A DNA stretch of 64,000 nucleotides from Lysobacter antibioticus (GTDB taxonomy: Bacteria; Pseudomonadota; Gammaproteobacteria; Xanthomonadales; Xanthomonadaceae), in assembly GCF_001442535.1 (NCBI RefSeq), contig NZ_CP013141.1, positions 3,205,349 through 3,269,348 of the forward strand, written 5' to 3'. How positions within the stretch are numbered: the first letter of the stretch is position 1; every line of letters starts with the position of its first letter. Shown in pieces: positions 49,528-58,420 of the stretch. Under the pieces are notes generated by a model that was not told the DNA's origin, did no database searches, and saw only the letters and a list, made by a program, of their open reading frames with translations. A program made the position numbers and the translations under genes.

Positions 49528-50717
49528 GACGCGGCCTTGCGCCCGGCGCGTGTGCGCGTCAAGGCCCCGCGGGCTTGCGCCAGCTTGCGGTGCAGGCGCG
49601 GATGCGCGCGCGACCATTGCCCGAGGCGATGACGAAGCCCGAGCCACAGGGTGTGCGGACGGCCCTTCCACGACAGCGGCACGGCCAGATCGAACAAGTT
49701 CAGTTGCTCGGGCATGAAGCCCTTCTTGTAGGCGTAATCGCCGATGGTGAAATCGAAACGGCGCACGCCCTGCGCATGCAGGGCGGCCATGGTGCGCTCG
49801 ATGATCAGGCGCCCGGGCGAGCAACTGCGCCATTCGCCGGCGGCGCTGCCGATGCGGATCATCGCGTACTCGCCGCCGCGGCGCAGGCCGAGCAGGGCGG
49901 CCACGACTTCGTCGCCGGCCATCAGCGCCGTCAGCACCACCTCGCCGCTGGCGAGGCCTTCGTCGACCAGCTTGCGGTAGAAATCGCGATAGCCGGGCTC
50001 GTCGAGGATATAGGCCCAGCCCTTGCCGGAGATGGCGCTGCGTTGCTGCTGCTCCAATGCATCCATGACCCGTGCTGCCTGGCCGGCGTCGAGCACTTGC
50101 CCGAAGCGTGCGTCCGGGTGACGGGTGAACACCCGCCAGGAACGTTCCAGTTCCTTGCGATGGGTTTTTTCGCGGCTGAAGCGCCAGGCGTCGAAGTCGT
50201 CGCCGACCGTGGCCGGGTTGCCGAACAAGGCCGATGCGCGCACGCCGGGCAGATGCAGCAGCGGGTTGGCGCGCGCGCCGATGGTTTCGGGCATTTTTTC
50301 GATCGCCAGCAGATCGGCGTGCGGCAAGGCCTTGCGCAGCGCGGCGAACATCGCGCGGACCTCCTGCGCATCGTCGGGGCAACCCGGCATCAGCAGCGGC
50401 GCGGCATAGTCGCTGACGCCGAGGTCGGCGAGCCCGATCCGCTGCAGGCCGTCGCGATGTTCGGCGACCAGGGGCAGGGCCATCAGCACGCGTCCGTCGC
50501 TGCGCCGAGCGATGCTCGCCAGCAGCGGCCTGCGCCCGGCCTGCGCACCGAGGGTGGCGTACCAGGTCGAGAGCCAACGCTCGCTCTGGAACACGGTGAT
50601 CGTGGCGCCGCCGTCGGTCCATTCGCGCCAGCGCTGTAATGCGGTCGCCACTTCGGTCTCGATCGTCGCGACATAGTCTTGCCTCGCCTGACCAATCGCC
50701 TGCGCACTCGTCGTCAC
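49524..50717 (-). CDS. GNAT/FemAB-like acyltransferase (CelD/BcsL type) of the polysaccharide locus
   Basis: The 397-residue protein has the two-lobed GNAT arrangement of the acetyltransferase-6 family: N-lobe WLSTWYATLG and YAAPLLMP, C-lobe KELERSWRVF, GEVVLTALMAGDEVVAALLGLRRGGEYAMIRIG, ERTMAALHAQGVRRFDFTIGDYAYKKGF. Homologues near polysaccharide genes are thought to acylate sugar precursors or the polymer; substrate unknown. Start is GTG 50717, chosen because it forms a GTGA overlap with the stop of the upstream cupin-like gene, implying coupled translation. Convergent with the GT4 gene. Confidence 0.8.
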   Translation of the reverse strand: MTTSAQAIGQARQDYVATIETEVATALQRWREWTDGGATITVFQSERWLSTWYATLGAQAGRRPLLASIARRSDGRVLMALPLVAEHRDGLQRIGLADLGVSDYAAPLLMPGCPDDAQEVRAMFAALRKALPHADLLAIEKMPETIGARANPLLHLPGVRASALFGNPATVGDDFDAWRFSREKTHRKELERSWRVFTRHPDARFGQVLDAGQAARVMDALEQQQRSAISGKGWAYILDEPGYRDFYRKLVDEGLASGEVVLTALMAGDEVVAALLGLRRGGEYAMIRIGSAAGEWRSCSPGRLIIERTMAALHAQGVRRFDFTIGDYAYKKGFMPEQLNLFDLAVPLSWKGRPHTLWLGLRHRLGQWSRAHPRLHRKLAQARGALTRTRAGRKAAS

Positions 50718-51664
50718 CGCACCGGCTCCGCCAGGTCGACGATGCGGCCGGGCACTTCGGCATCGAGCCGGAAGTCGACCGGCCGCGCCGTACGTCGCAA
50801 CGCATCGAGCCGCCCGCTGCGGCGCCACGCCGCCTGCAGCGCGGCCTTGGCATAGAACGAAAGACCGCTGAGTTTGCGCGTACGCGGCGTGTAGCCCAGA
50901 TGCCGGCGCAGGATGGCGTTGGCGAGGTTGATCATGTGATTGCGGCGGATCTCCTCGGTCCAGTACTCCAGGGTCATGGAGATATTGAGACAGTCGTGGT
51001 TCTCGATCCGGTGCGGCGAGTTGAGCGGCCAGAACAGGCCTTGCCCGGGTTCCAAGTCGAACACCGCGGCCTGCGCATCGAAGGCCGGGTCGTAGTGCAG
51101 GCCGACTTCGAGCTGGCTCAGGGCGATGTTTTCCAGGCCTTCTGCACTGAGGAAGGGCAGGCGCGGCGGATAGACGTAGATGCGCTTGCGGCCGTGCAAC
51201 TGCAACAGGCCCTGGCCGGGCAGGTCGGCGTGGTAATACACCTGCGCGCCGGGCGAGGACACCAGCAAGCCCATGCGGTGGTCGTAACTCGACAGCGGCG
51301 GCGCCAGCGTGCCGGCCTCGCCGAATAGTCCCGTCAAGACCTCGAGCAAATGCGGTTCCAGGTCTTGGCCGTTGCGCAGGTTCAGCCACAGGCGGCCGTG
51401 TTCGATCGCTTCCAGCACGCGCTCGCCGTCGAGCCCGCCGAAGTCGCCTTCGCGCCAGACCCGTTTGCCGTTCGCGCCTTGTTCGCCCATGTGCACGATC
51501 GAGTAATGACGGCGCGGATAACGCTCGATGGTGCGGGCGATGGCCTCGCGGCTGAAACGCGGGTCGAGGTGCAGGCGGTGTTCGAACAGCAGCGGCGCGG
51601 CCTGCCATTGCGCCGGCGATTGCGGGCCGAGATTGCTCAAGGGGGGCGAGGTGGGTACGAGCAT
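50714..51664 (-). CDS. JmjC/cupin-like putative Fe(II)/2-oxoglutarate oxygenase
   Basis: The 316-residue protein has a cupin core: YYHADLPGQGLLQLHGRKRIYVYPP gives His145-x-Asp147, and LNSPHRIENH gives His218, a likely metal-binding facial triad as in JmjC hydroxylases. It lies between the flippase and the acyltransferase, with a 12-bp gap upstream and a 4-bp overlap downstream, so the three form one unit. Oxidation of a sugar or lipid-linked intermediate, or regulation, are possible roles; nothing in the sequence fixes the substrate. Confidence 0.65.
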   Translation of the reverse strand: MLVPTSPPLSNLGPQSPAQWQAAPLLFEHRLHLDPRFSREAIARTIERYPRRHYSIVHMGEQGANGKRVWREGDFGGLDGERVLEAIEHGRLWLNLRNGQDLEPHLLEVLTGLFGEAGTLAPPLSSYDHRMGLLVSSPGAQVYYHADLPGQGLLQLHGRKRIYVYPPRLPFLSAEGLENIALSQLEVGLHYDPAFDAQAAVFDLEPGQGLFWPLNSPHRIENHDCLNISMTLEYWTEEIRRNHMINLANAILRRHLGYTPRTRKLSGLSFYAKAALQAAWRRSGRLDALRRTARPVDFRLDAEVPGRIVDLAEPVR

Positions 51665-51676
51665 GACGGCGTTCCG

Positions 51677-53125
51677 CTAAGGGGAGTTGGGACGAAGCGC
51701 GCTGCGCAACTGGCCGAGTTGGCCGCGATAAGTCAAGGCGAGTGCCGCCGCATATACCGTCGCACCCAGTGCGACGGCGGCGATAAGTTGGGTCCAGCCG
51801 GCGAGCGGCGGCAAGGCCGACAGGCTCGCGGCCATGACTGCGCTCGCCAGCGCGATGCGGGCCAGGTGAGCGACGGGCATCGGCATGCCGAGTTTGCGCA
51901 CGGCGATGACGAACGAGACCAGCGCGCCGACGCTCACCGCCGCGAGCGCGCCGGCGGCGGCGCCGACCAGGCCCATCGTGCGCAGGCCGATGGCGGCCGC
52001 TGCCAGGAACAGGGCGGTTTCGAGCATGTCGATCGCCAGCGTCCAAGCGGTCTTTTGCGCGAGCAGGAAGGGCTGGTTGGCGAAGTGGCTGCGCAGGTTC
52101 TTGATCAGCCCGGCCAGGGTCGCGAGCGGCAGGATGCTCAAGGTCGTCGCGATGTACGGCGCCGAGACCGCGGCACGCGACAGCGGCTCGGCGAGCAGGA
52201 TCAGGCCGGCTGCGGTCGGCACCAGGACCGAGCAGAGCAGGGCGCCGTTGAGGGCGACCTGCTCCAGCGCCTGGTGCTTCTCGCCCTGGGCTTCCAGGCG
52301 CAGGGCGATCGGGAACGCGGCGGCGGTGACCAGCATCGCCGCGAACGCGCAGGCGCGTTGCCCCAGTGTCCAGCCGACCGAGAACAGGCCGACGGCGGCG
52401 AGGCCCATGCCGTGCTCGACGACGAAGCGAATGCCGTTGCCGGGCACCCAAGCGAGCACGCCGCTGATCGCCAGTGGCAGGCCGTAGAGGCAGACCCGGC
52501 GCCAGGTGGTCCGGTCCGGCTTGCGCAATTGCAGGCGCATGCGCAGGCGCGACACCGCGTACAGCAAGGACAGGCTTTGCGCGATCGCGTACGAGGCCAG
52601 CACTTCGAGCGGGCCGATCTGGGCCGGGCCTTTCGCCGCCAGGCTGGCCCAGGTCCAGCCGATCGCCAGGCCGGCGACCGGGCCGACACTTTGCAAAGCG
52701 GTGTAGACGCCGATGGCGTCGGCGACCTTGGCGCGCTCGGCCAGGTGCGTGCAGTAGGAACGCGTCAGCGTGAACACGAACAACGTCGTCCACAGGGCCG
52801 GCGACGGCCAGTCGTGCGAGACATAACGCAACAGGATCAGCAGCACCGTCGCCTGCAGCACGCCGTTGGCGAAGAACACCCAACTCTCGATCACGTCCAT
52901 GCGCTCGCGCAGGAGCGCATCGGCGCCGGGCAGGAAACGCAGCAGGAAATACGACCAGAAGGCCAGGAACAGCAGATACACCGCTTCCTGCATCGCCAGG
53001 GCCAGGGTGAACAGGCCGAACTCGTTCGGATCGAGCCAATGCGTCCACAACACGATCGCCGCCAACTGCGCGAGCGGACCGAGCAGTTGTGCGGGCAGGT
53101 ACAGCAGGGTCTGGCGAATCAGCAC
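51677..53125 (-). CDS. Wzx-type oligosaccharide flippase
   Basis: Hydrophobic 482-residue protein with 12 to 14 predicted helices, and the MOP/PST-family pattern (LDPNEFGLFTLALAMQEAVYLL, GLPLAISGVLAWVPGNGIRFVVEHGMGLAAVGLFSVG). It would move the lipid-linked repeat from the cytoplasmic to the periplasmic leaflet. Start is GTG 53125, supported by AAGGA 7 bp upstream. It is the first gene of the minus-strand trio and shares its upstream region with galE. Confidence 0.87.
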   Translation of the reverse strand: MLIRQTLLYLPAQLLGPLAQLAAIVLWTHWLDPNEFGLFTLALAMQEAVYLLFLAFWSYFLLRFLPGADALLRERMDVIESWVFFANGVLQATVLLILLRYVSHDWPSPALWTTLFVFTLTRSYCTHLAERAKVADAIGVYTALQSVGPVAGLAIGWTWASLAAKGPAQIGPLEVLASYAIAQSLSLLYAVSRLRMRLQLRKPDRTTWRRVCLYGLPLAISGVLAWVPGNGIRFVVEHGMGLAAVGLFSVGWTLGQRACAFAAMLVTAAAFPIALRLEAQGEKHQALEQVALNGALLCSVLVPTAAGLILLAEPLSRAAVSAPYIATTLSILPLATLAGLIKNLRSHFANQPFLLAQKTAWTLAIDMLETALFLAAAAIGLRTMGLVGAAAGALAAVSVGALVSFVIAVRKLGMPMPVAHLARIALASAVMAASLSALPPLAGWTQLIAAVALGATVYAAALALTYRGQLGQLRSALRPNSP

Positions 53126-53241
53126 GACGCGTCCTTGCAGGCTGTAACCGCACCAGCCGCGCGCCGGAATCGCGCGAGCTCCGAAGCCGGCCGATTCGAT
53201 TCCTTATCCGACCAGTTCATTCATAAATCTGAAGATAATTA

Positions 53242-53257
53242 AGTGATTTGCATCACA
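53242..53257. promoter_or_regulatory. CRP/Clp-like palindrome between the flippase and galE
   Basis: AGTGA-TTTGCA-TCACA, matching nine of ten half-site bases of TGTGA-N6-TCACA, in an A/T-rich spacer. It is 117 bp from the flippase start and 84 bp from the galE start, so it could serve both divergent promoters. Confidence 0.65.
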
Positions 53258-53340
53258 GTTTTAGTCCGACGCATACTCCCACGGCATGCTCGGAGCCACA
53301 AGGGCAGACCAGGAAAAACCTTCAGTTTCCAGAGGCTTTC

Positions 53341-54369
53341 GTGACTCATCCCGCAAGCGTCGCACCGGTTCCGTTCACTGCTCCCTCACACGATTCCTGT
53401 CACGTCCTGGTCTGCGGCGGCGCCGGCTATATCGGTGCGCACGCGGCCTACGCGCTCGCTCATCAGGGCTTCGAAGTCAGCGTGCTGGACAACCTCAGCA
53501 CCGGTCATCGCGAGGCCTTGCGTTGGGGCCGCTGGGTCGCCGCCGACTTGTTGAAACCGGACACGCTCGATGCCGCGTTCGAGCGTCCGGTCGATGCGGT
53601 GATGCATTTCGCCGCGCGCTCGCTGGTGGGCGAATCGGTCGCCGCGCCGTACGACTATTACCGGCACAACGTGGTCGGCAGCCTCAATCTGTTGCAGACC
53701 ATGCAGCGTCATGGCGTCGGGCGGTTGGTGTTCTCGTCGACGGCCGCGGTCTACGGCGAGCCGGACTCGGCATCGATCGGCGAGGCGCATCGGACCGACC
53801 CGATCAATCCCTACGGCGCCAGCAAGCTCATGGTCGAGCGCATGCTCGCCGACGCCGCGCAGGCCTACGGTTTGCGTTCGGTGTCGCTGCGTTATTTCAA
53901 CGCCGCCGGCGCGGCGGCCCATGCCGGCATCGGCGAATCGCATTATCCGGAAACCCATCTGATCCCGAACGTGTTGCGCGCGGCCCTGGGCGAAGCGCAG
54001 GCGCTGCAGGTATTCGGCGACGACTACGACACCGTCGACGGCACCTGCGTGCGCGACTACATCCACGTGCTCGACCTCGCCGACGCGCACATCCGCGCCT
54101 TGCGCTGGCTCGACACCACGCCGGGCGCGCATCGTTTCAATCTCGGCAACGGCCAGGGCTTCAGCGTGTTGCAGGTGATCCGCGCGGCCGAGGCCATCGC
54201 CGGCCGTAGAATTCCTTACTCGGTAGCGCCGCGCAGAGCCGGCGACCCGCCGGTGCTGGTCGCGGCCAGCGATGCGGCGCGATCGCTGTTGGGCTGGGTC
54301 CCGCGCTATACCCGCCTGGAAGACATCATCGACAGCGCCTGGCAATGGCATAGCGCGCCGGCATTCTGA
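53341..54369 (+). CDS. galE: UDP-glucose 4-epimerase
   Basis: Interconverts UDP-glucose and UDP-galactose (or the N-acetyl forms) in the cytoplasm, feeding the polysaccharide locus. The Rossmann NAD site GGAGYIG is at residues 26-32; the catalytic Ser-Tyr-Lys set is in FSSTAAVYG and Tyr158-x3-Lys162 (NPYGASK). Further landmarks are SLRYFNAAGA, CVRDYIHVLDLADAH and FNLGNGQGFSV. At 342 residues it has the usual length. I start at GTG 53341, preceded by AGAGG at 5-bp spacing; an in-frame ATG 93 bp upstream would add an unrelated leader and overlaps the CRP-like site. Confidence 0.93.
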   Translation: MTHPASVAPVPFTAPSHDSCHVLVCGGAGYIGAHAAYALAHQGFEVSVLDNLSTGHREALRWGRWVAADLLKPDTLDAAFERPVDAVMHFAARSLVGESVAAPYDYYRHNVVGSLNLLQTMQRHGVGRLVFSSTAAVYGEPDSASIGEAHRTDPINPYGASKLMVERMLADAAQAYGLRSVSLRYFNAAGAAAHAGIGESHYPETHLIPNVLRAALGEAQALQVFGDDYDTVDGTCVRDYIHVLDLADAHIRALRWLDTTPGAHRFNLGNGQGFSVLQVIRAAEAIAGRRIPYSVAPRRAGDPPVLVAASDAARSLLGWVPRYTRLEDIIDSAWQWHSAPAF

Positions 54370-54390
54370 GCGGTGCGGCGCATCGGGAAT

Positions 54391-54408
54391 GATCGCGACG
54401 ACGCGATC
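54391..54408. terminator. Hairpin between convergent galE and gvpU-like genes
   Basis: gatcgcg-acga-cgcgatc is a perfect 7-bp stem with a 4-base loop in the 69-bp gap between two convergent genes. There is no T-run, so it may be a weak bidirectional terminator. Confidence 0.45.
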
Positions 54409-54438
54409 GTCGCAGCGGCGCGATCGCCGAAGGTCGTT

Positions 54439-54855
54439 TCAGTCCGCCTGCGACCAGCCGATGCTGCCGAAGTTGAACGCCGACACGTCCTTCAAGGCGA
54501 CACGGCAGAACACGCCGCGGTCGGACGGAAACGCTTGCTGCGATCCGGGGGTGTAGTAGGTCGCGTCCTTCAGGTGCAGGTACAGCGGCGGGCCGGGCCG
54601 GGGCGCGCCTTCTTCATGGGAGGCTCTCGCGGCGAGGCCTTCGACTGCTTCGTGGATGCGCGCTGTGATCGGGTGATGCTGGGCGTAGCGCTTGAAGCTG
54701 ACGACCGTGCCCGAGATCAGCACCCCGGCCACGAGCAAGGTCACCTGCAGCTCGGGCGCTCCGTCCTGGCTCGCGGTGTCGGCGACCACTTCGAGCACGA
54801 TGTCGCGGGTGCCGAAATCCGTAAGCAAGCCGCCCGCGCCGCTGTTATGGGTCAT
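54439..54855 (-). CDS. GvpU-like protein (orphan gas-vesicle accessory family)
   Basis: The 138-residue protein starts at ATG 54855 with AGGAGAA just upstream; the ATG 42 bp further upstream lacks this. It resembles GvpU of Bacillus megaterium: LLVAGVLISGTVVSFKRY in the first half and LYLHLKDATYYTP...GVFCRVALKDVSAFNFG in the second. In gas-vesicle clusters GvpU is an accessory that affects vesicle clustering. No structural gvp gene is in the window, so its role here is unknown; the family also occurs outside gas-vesicle loci. It is probably soluble. Confidence 0.65.
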   Translation of the reverse strand: MTHNSGAGGLLTDFGTRDIVLEVVADTASQDGAPELQVTLLVAGVLISGTVVSFKRYAQHHPITARIHEAVEGLAARASHEEGAPRPGPPLYLHLKDATYYTPGSQQAFPSDRGVFCRVALKDVSAFNFGSIGWSQAD

Positions 54856-55200
54856 GCCGTTCTCCTGGTCCCTAGGGTGCGCGCCGTGTCGGCGCATCGA
54901 TGGTTCGCCGCGAGGGCGACCGCCTTACCGGGGTACGGAAATTCAGTGCGCAAGCGGCCAGGCGACCGCAGAACCGTGCCGCCGGTCCGCAGTCGCGGAG
55001 CTTCGCCGACGCTGGCATCGGCGTGGCCGGCTTCGAAGCCGGCGGCCCAGGAAACGACACCTGATGCATGCGCCAGGCCAGGGGGCGATGTACGAACCGC
55101 AAGCAGGCGCCAGCCCGATGCAGCGTTCCGTTGCGGACGCTTCTGCCTGGGCCGGGGGCATGCGATAACCGATCGACATCTCATCGTTACGGAGTCGTGC
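54856..55200. other. Divergent intergenic region (gvpU-like / osmC-like)
   Basis: 345 bp with no gene, which must carry two divergent promoters. Open frames here are weak and unlike known proteins. I see no clear operator. Confidence 0.4.
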
Positions 55201-55620
55201 ATGTCCGCCAACCCCACCGTCGTCGCCGTCAGCGACGGCGCGCCGTATCAGGTCCGTCTCAGCGACGACCTCGAGCATCATTGGTTCGCCGACGAACCGG
55301 CCGGGCAGGGCGGCGCCGATAGCGGTCCGACACCGGAGCGCCTGTTGCTGTCCAGCCTCGGCGCCTGCACTGCGATCACCTTGCGCATGTATGCGGCGCG
55401 CAAGCACTGGCCGCTGAGCGCGGTCGAAGTGGAACTGAGCTTCAACCCGGACGGCAAGCCGGCCGAGGGCACCGATATCCGCCGCCGGATCGCGCTGAGC
55501 GGCGAACTCAGCGACGAGCAGCGCGAACGCCTGCTGCAGGTCGCCAACGCCTGCCCGATCCACAAGGTCTTGTCGGGCGAAATCCGGATCGCGACGGCGT
55601 TGGCGGTGCCGGCGGGCTAG
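55201..55620 (+). CDS. OsmC family peroxidase-like protein
   Basis: The 139-residue protein has the two conserved cysteines of the OsmC/Ohr fold: Cys56 in SLGACTAITLRMYAARK and Cys118 in ANACPIHK. The family reduces organic hydroperoxides via a disulfide in the cytoplasm; the PIHK motif points to the OsmC/YhfA branch rather than Ohr. ATG 55201 is preceded by GGAG at 7 bp. It stands alone, ending before a strong hairpin. Confidence 0.88.
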   Translation: MSANPTVVAVSDGAPYQVRLSDDLEHHWFADEPAGQGGADSGPTPERLLLSSLGACTAITLRMYAARKHWPLSAVEVELSFNPDGKPAEGTDIRRRIALSGELSDEQRERLLQVANACPIHKVLSGEIRIATALAVPAG

Positions 55621-55674
55621 CAGGGCAAGCCGCCATGCCATGGGCGGCCTGCGAGTCGTCGCATGGCGAAAACA

Positions 55675-55701
55675 GCGCCGCACCGGAATCCGGCGCGGCG
55701 C
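55675..55701. terminator. Strong GC hairpin between convergent osmC-like and hydrolase genes
   Basis: gcgccgcaccgg-aat-ccggcgcggcgc forms a 12-bp stem with one mismatch and a 3-base loop. It is preceded by aaaa on the plus strand, fitting a terminator that could serve the minus-strand hydrolase as well as the OsmC-like gene. Confidence 0.7.
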
Positions 55702-55707
55702 GCACGA

Positions 55708-56538
55708 TCAGGACTTGAGGAACGCCAGCAGGTCCTGGTTGAGTTTTTCCTTGTGGGTGTCGGTCAGGCCGTGCGGGGCGCCGGCATAGACCACGAGCTT
55801 GCTGTTCTTGACCAGCTTGGCCGAGGCCCGCCCGGCCGCATCGATCGGCACGACCTGGTCGTCGTCGCCGTGCACGATCAAGGTGGGCACGTCGAACTTC
55901 TTCAGGTCTTCGGTGAAGTCGGTTTCCGAGAACGCCTTGATGCTGTCGAAGGTGTTCTTGTGGCCGCCCTGCATGCCCTGGACCCAGAACGAATCGATCA
56001 TGCCCTGCGACCTCTTCGCGCCCGGCCGGTTGAAGCCGAAGAACGGGCCGCCGGCGAGGTCCTGGTACAGCTGCGAACGGTCGGTGATCGAGCCGGCGCG
56101 CAGGCCGTCGAAGACCTCCTTCGGCAGGCCGCCGGGATTGGCGTCGGTCTTGAGCATCAGCGGCGGTACCGCCGAGATCAGGCCGGCCTTCTTGACCCGC
56201 TTGGTGCCGTGACGGCCGATGTAGCGCGCGACTTCGCCGCCGCCGGAGGAGAAGCCGAAGAGCGTCGCACCCTGGATGTCGAGATGTTCGAGCAACTGCG
56301 CCAGGTCGTCGGCGTAGTGATCCATGTCGTTGCCGTCCCAGGGCTGGCTGGAGCGGCCGTGGCCGCGGCGGTCGTGGCCGATGGTGCGGTAGCCGTGCTC
56401 GGCCAGGAACAGCATCTGCGCTTCCCAGCTGTCGGCGCTGAGCGGCCAGCCGTGGCTGAAGACCACCGGCTCGCCGTCGCGCGGGCCCCAGTCCTTGTAA
56501 TAGATCTGCACGCCGTCTTTGGTGGTGAAAGTGCCCAT
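55708..56538 (-). CDS. Alpha/beta hydrolase, cofactor-free haloperoxidase/esterase type
   Basis: The 276-residue protein has the nucleophile elbow GFSSG (Ser97), oxyanion region [12 protein letters not shown], acid [10 protein letters not shown] and His in GAPHGLTD, with HDRRGHGRS at strand 5 as in non-haem chloroperoxidases. It most likely acts as an esterase or perhydrolase in the cytoplasm. ATG 56538 has AGGAG upstream. It follows the pirin gene on the same strand, with a hairpin in the 119-bp gap. An oxidative-stress link to the neighbouring OsmC and pirin is plausible but unproven. Confidence 0.88.
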   Translation of the reverse strand: MGTFTTKDGVQIYYKDWGPRDGEPVVFSHGWPLSADSWEAQMLFLAEHGYRTIGHDRRGHGRSSQPWDGNDMDHYADDLAQLLEHLDIQGATLFGFSSGGGEVARYIGRHGTKRVKKAGLISAVPPLMLKTDANPGGLPKEVFDGLRAGSITDRSQLYQDLAGGPFFGFNRPGAKRSQGMIDSFWVQGMQGGHKNTFDSIKAFSETDFTEDLKKFDVPTLIVHGDDDQVVPIDAAGRASAKLVKNSKLVVYAGAPHGLTDTHKEKLNQDLLAFLKS

Positions 56539-56587
56539 GGTGGTCGCTCCTGTGCGGTGGGGAAGAGGGGAAGTGTGTTCGATGCGG

Positions 56588-56613
56588 GCGACACCGGCGT
56601 TGACCGGTGTCGC
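56588..56613. terminator. Perfect 10-bp hairpin between pirin and hydrolase genes
   Basis: gcgacaccgg and ccggtgtcgc pair perfectly across a 6-base loop, 45 bp after the pirin stop. There is no T-run on the minus strand, so it may act as an RNA-stability element or partial terminator. Confidence 0.5.
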
Positions 56614-56657
56614 AGGGAGTGGTTTCGAACTCGTAACGTCAACGGCGAAAGCTGAGA

Positions 56658-57359
56658 TCAGGGCGCGGTGTCGACAAGGACCAATTCGGCATCGTCGATG
56701 GCGACGACGCGGATCGCGCCCTCGTTGCGGATCGCCGCGCCATCGCGAGCCTGCAAGCGTACGCCGTTGACTTCGACGCTGCCCTTGGCCGGCACCAGAT
56801 AACCATAGCGGTCGTCGCCGAAGACGTACTCGGCCGATTCGCCCGCGGCGAGGGTCAGGCCGAGCACGCGCGCATCGGCGCGGATCGGCAAGGTGTCCTC
56901 GTCGCCTTCGATGCCGCTGGCCAGGGTCACGAAATGACCGGCGCGGTCGCCCTTGGGGAAGGGCTTGCTGCCCCAGGTCGGCGCGCCGCCTCGCTGATCG
57001 GGAATGATCCAGATCTGGAAGATGCGGGTGGTGCCGGACTCGAGGTTGTACTCGGCGTGCTGGATGCCGGTGCCCGCGCTCATGACCTGGACGTCGCCGG
57101 CTTCGGTGCGGCCGCGGTTGCCGAGGTTGTCCTGGTGGGTGATCGCACCGTCGCGGACGTAGGTGATGATCTCCATGTCGGCATGCGAGTGCGGCGGGAA
57201 GCCGGTGTTGGCCTGGATGGTGTCGTCGTTCCAGACCCGCAGCGCGCCCCAGCCCATGCGCTCGGGATCGCGGTAACCGGAGAAGGAGAAGTGATGCTTG
57301 GCGTCGAGCCAGCCGTGGTCGGCGCCGCCGAGGCTGTCGTAGGGGCGAAGTTCGATCAT
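56658..57359 (-). CDS. Pirin family protein (YhhW/quercetinase-like)
   Basis: The 233-residue bicupin shows the pirin N-cupin metal site: [19 protein letters not shown] with two His, a later Glu-x-x-His pattern in [11 protein letters not shown], and [11 protein letters not shown]. Bacterial pirins of this length bind a metal; some have quercetin dioxygenase activity. ATG 57359 has GAGGA at about 8 bp; longer upstream frames are not supported. It is transcribed away from the LysR regulator, and the shared 119-bp gap holds a palindrome. Confidence 0.9.
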   Translation of the reverse strand: MIELRPYDSLGGADHGWLDAKHHFSFSGYRDPERMGWGALRVWNDDTIQANTGFPPHSHADMEIITYVRDGAITHQDNLGNRGRTEAGDVQVMSAGTGIQHAEYNLESGTTRIFQIWIIPDQRGGAPTWGSKPFPKGDRAGHFVTLASGIEGDEDTLPIRADARVLGLTLAAGESAEYVFGDDRYGYLVPAKGSVEVNGVRLQARDGAAIRNEGAIRVVAIDDAELVLVDTAP

Positions 57360-57438
57360 GTCGGTGTCCTCGTGGATGAGTGCCGTGTGGCTTGAGGAGA
57401 ACGATAGGCCGATGCGATCAGGTTTAGAATGGAACCAA

Positions 57439-57457
57439 TGGAAAAGCATTCTTTCCA
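57439..57457. promoter_or_regulatory. Inverted repeat in the pirin-lysR gap, likely LysR operator
   Basis: TGGAAA-N7-TTTCCA just upstream of the lysR start and in the promoter region of the divergent pirin gene. LysR-type proteins usually bind A/T-rich dyads of this size between themselves and a divergent target. Confidence 0.5.
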
Positions 57458-57478
57458 ATATTGACATGGACATTCCCC

Positions 57479-58399
57479 ATGCAGAAACTGCCCGACCTGG
57501 AAGCCTGGGCGATCTTCGCCAAGGTCGCCGAAACCGGATCCTTCGCACGCACCGCCGCCGAGTTCGGCCTGTCGCAAGCCACCGTGTCCAAGGCGATCAC
57601 TCGTCTGGAAACGCGCCTAAAGACCGTGCTGTTCCACCGCACCTCGCGCAAGATGTCGCTGACCGAGAGCGGCCGCGGCGCGCTCGAACGCGCCAGCCGC
57701 ATCCTCGCCGAGGGCGAAGCGGTCGAAGCCGAGATCACCGCCCAGGCCTCCAGTCCGCGCGGGCTGGTGCGCATCGCCGCGCCGATGTCGTTCGGCATCG
57801 CCCACCTGTCGCCGCTGCTGCCCGAGTTCATGGCGCGCTATCCCGACATCGCCCTGGAGATCGTGTTCGACGACGGCGTGACCGACCTGATCGGCGGCGG
57901 CTACGACCTGGCCCTGCGGATTTCGACCCTGGCCGATTCGAGCCTGCTGGCGCGGCGTTTGTGCGGCGTGCGCATCCTGCTGGTCGCGGCGCCGTCCTAT
58001 CTGGAACGGCGCGGGCGGCCGAAGCACCCGCGGCAACTGGCCGACCACGACGCGCTGTTCTACACCTATTCGCGTTTCGGCAACGCCTGGCGTTTCAGCC
58101 ATAAACGCCACGGCGATTTCTCGATCAGCGTGTCGACACCGCTGCGGGTCAATAATGCCGAGGCCTTGAATCCCGCGCTGCTCGCAGGGCAGGGCCTGGC
58201 GCTGCAACCGGAGTTCCTGGTCTGGCGCGAACTACGCAACGGCAAGCTCGAAGTGGTGATGCCGGAGTGGGCGCCGCCGCCGATCGCTTTGCACGTGGTC
58301 ACGCCGCCGGGCCGGATCCGTCCGGCGCGTGTGCAGGTGTTGATCGACTACCTCGTGCGCAAGTTCGAGAAGGCGCCGTGGGCCGACCCGGGCGAATGA
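57479..58399 (+). CDS. LysR family transcriptional regulator
   Basis: The 306-residue protein has an N-terminal winged helix-turn-helix ([32 protein letters not shown], about residues 10-42) and a LysR substrate-binding domain of the CrgA-like group ([30 protein letters not shown], then [15 protein letters not shown]). It probably controls the divergent pirin gene and itself. I start at ATG 57479 ([10 protein letters not shown]); a TTG six codons upstream is in frame but less likely. It converges on the permease gene with a 21-bp gap. Confidence 0.93.
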   Translation: MQKLPDLEAWAIFAKVAETGSFARTAAEFGLSQATVSKAITRLETRLKTVLFHRTSRKMSLTESGRGALERASRILAEGEAVEAEITAQASSPRGLVRIAAPMSFGIAHLSPLLPEFMARYPDIALEIVFDDGVTDLIGGGYDLALRISTLADSSLLARRLCGVRILLVAAPSYLERRGRPKHPRQLADHDALFYTYSRFGNAWRFSHKRHGDFSISVSTPLRVNNAEALNPALLAGQGLALQPEFLVWRELRNGKLEVVMPEWAPPPIALHVVTPPGRIRPARVQVLIDYLVRKFEKAPWADPGE

Positions 58400-58420
58400 G
58401 GCGATTCCTACCCGCGCTAC

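Noticed and set aside
49524..53153. A single 1209-codon minus-strand frame covering flippase, cupin-like and acyltransferase regions
   Set aside because: Only its last third (the acyltransferase) is real protein; the rest is out of frame with the flippase and cupin genes, which have clear families in other frames.
56611..56640. tRNA-like T-arm sequence (ggtttcgaactcg)
   Set aside because: No acceptor, D or anticodon stem can be drawn around it.
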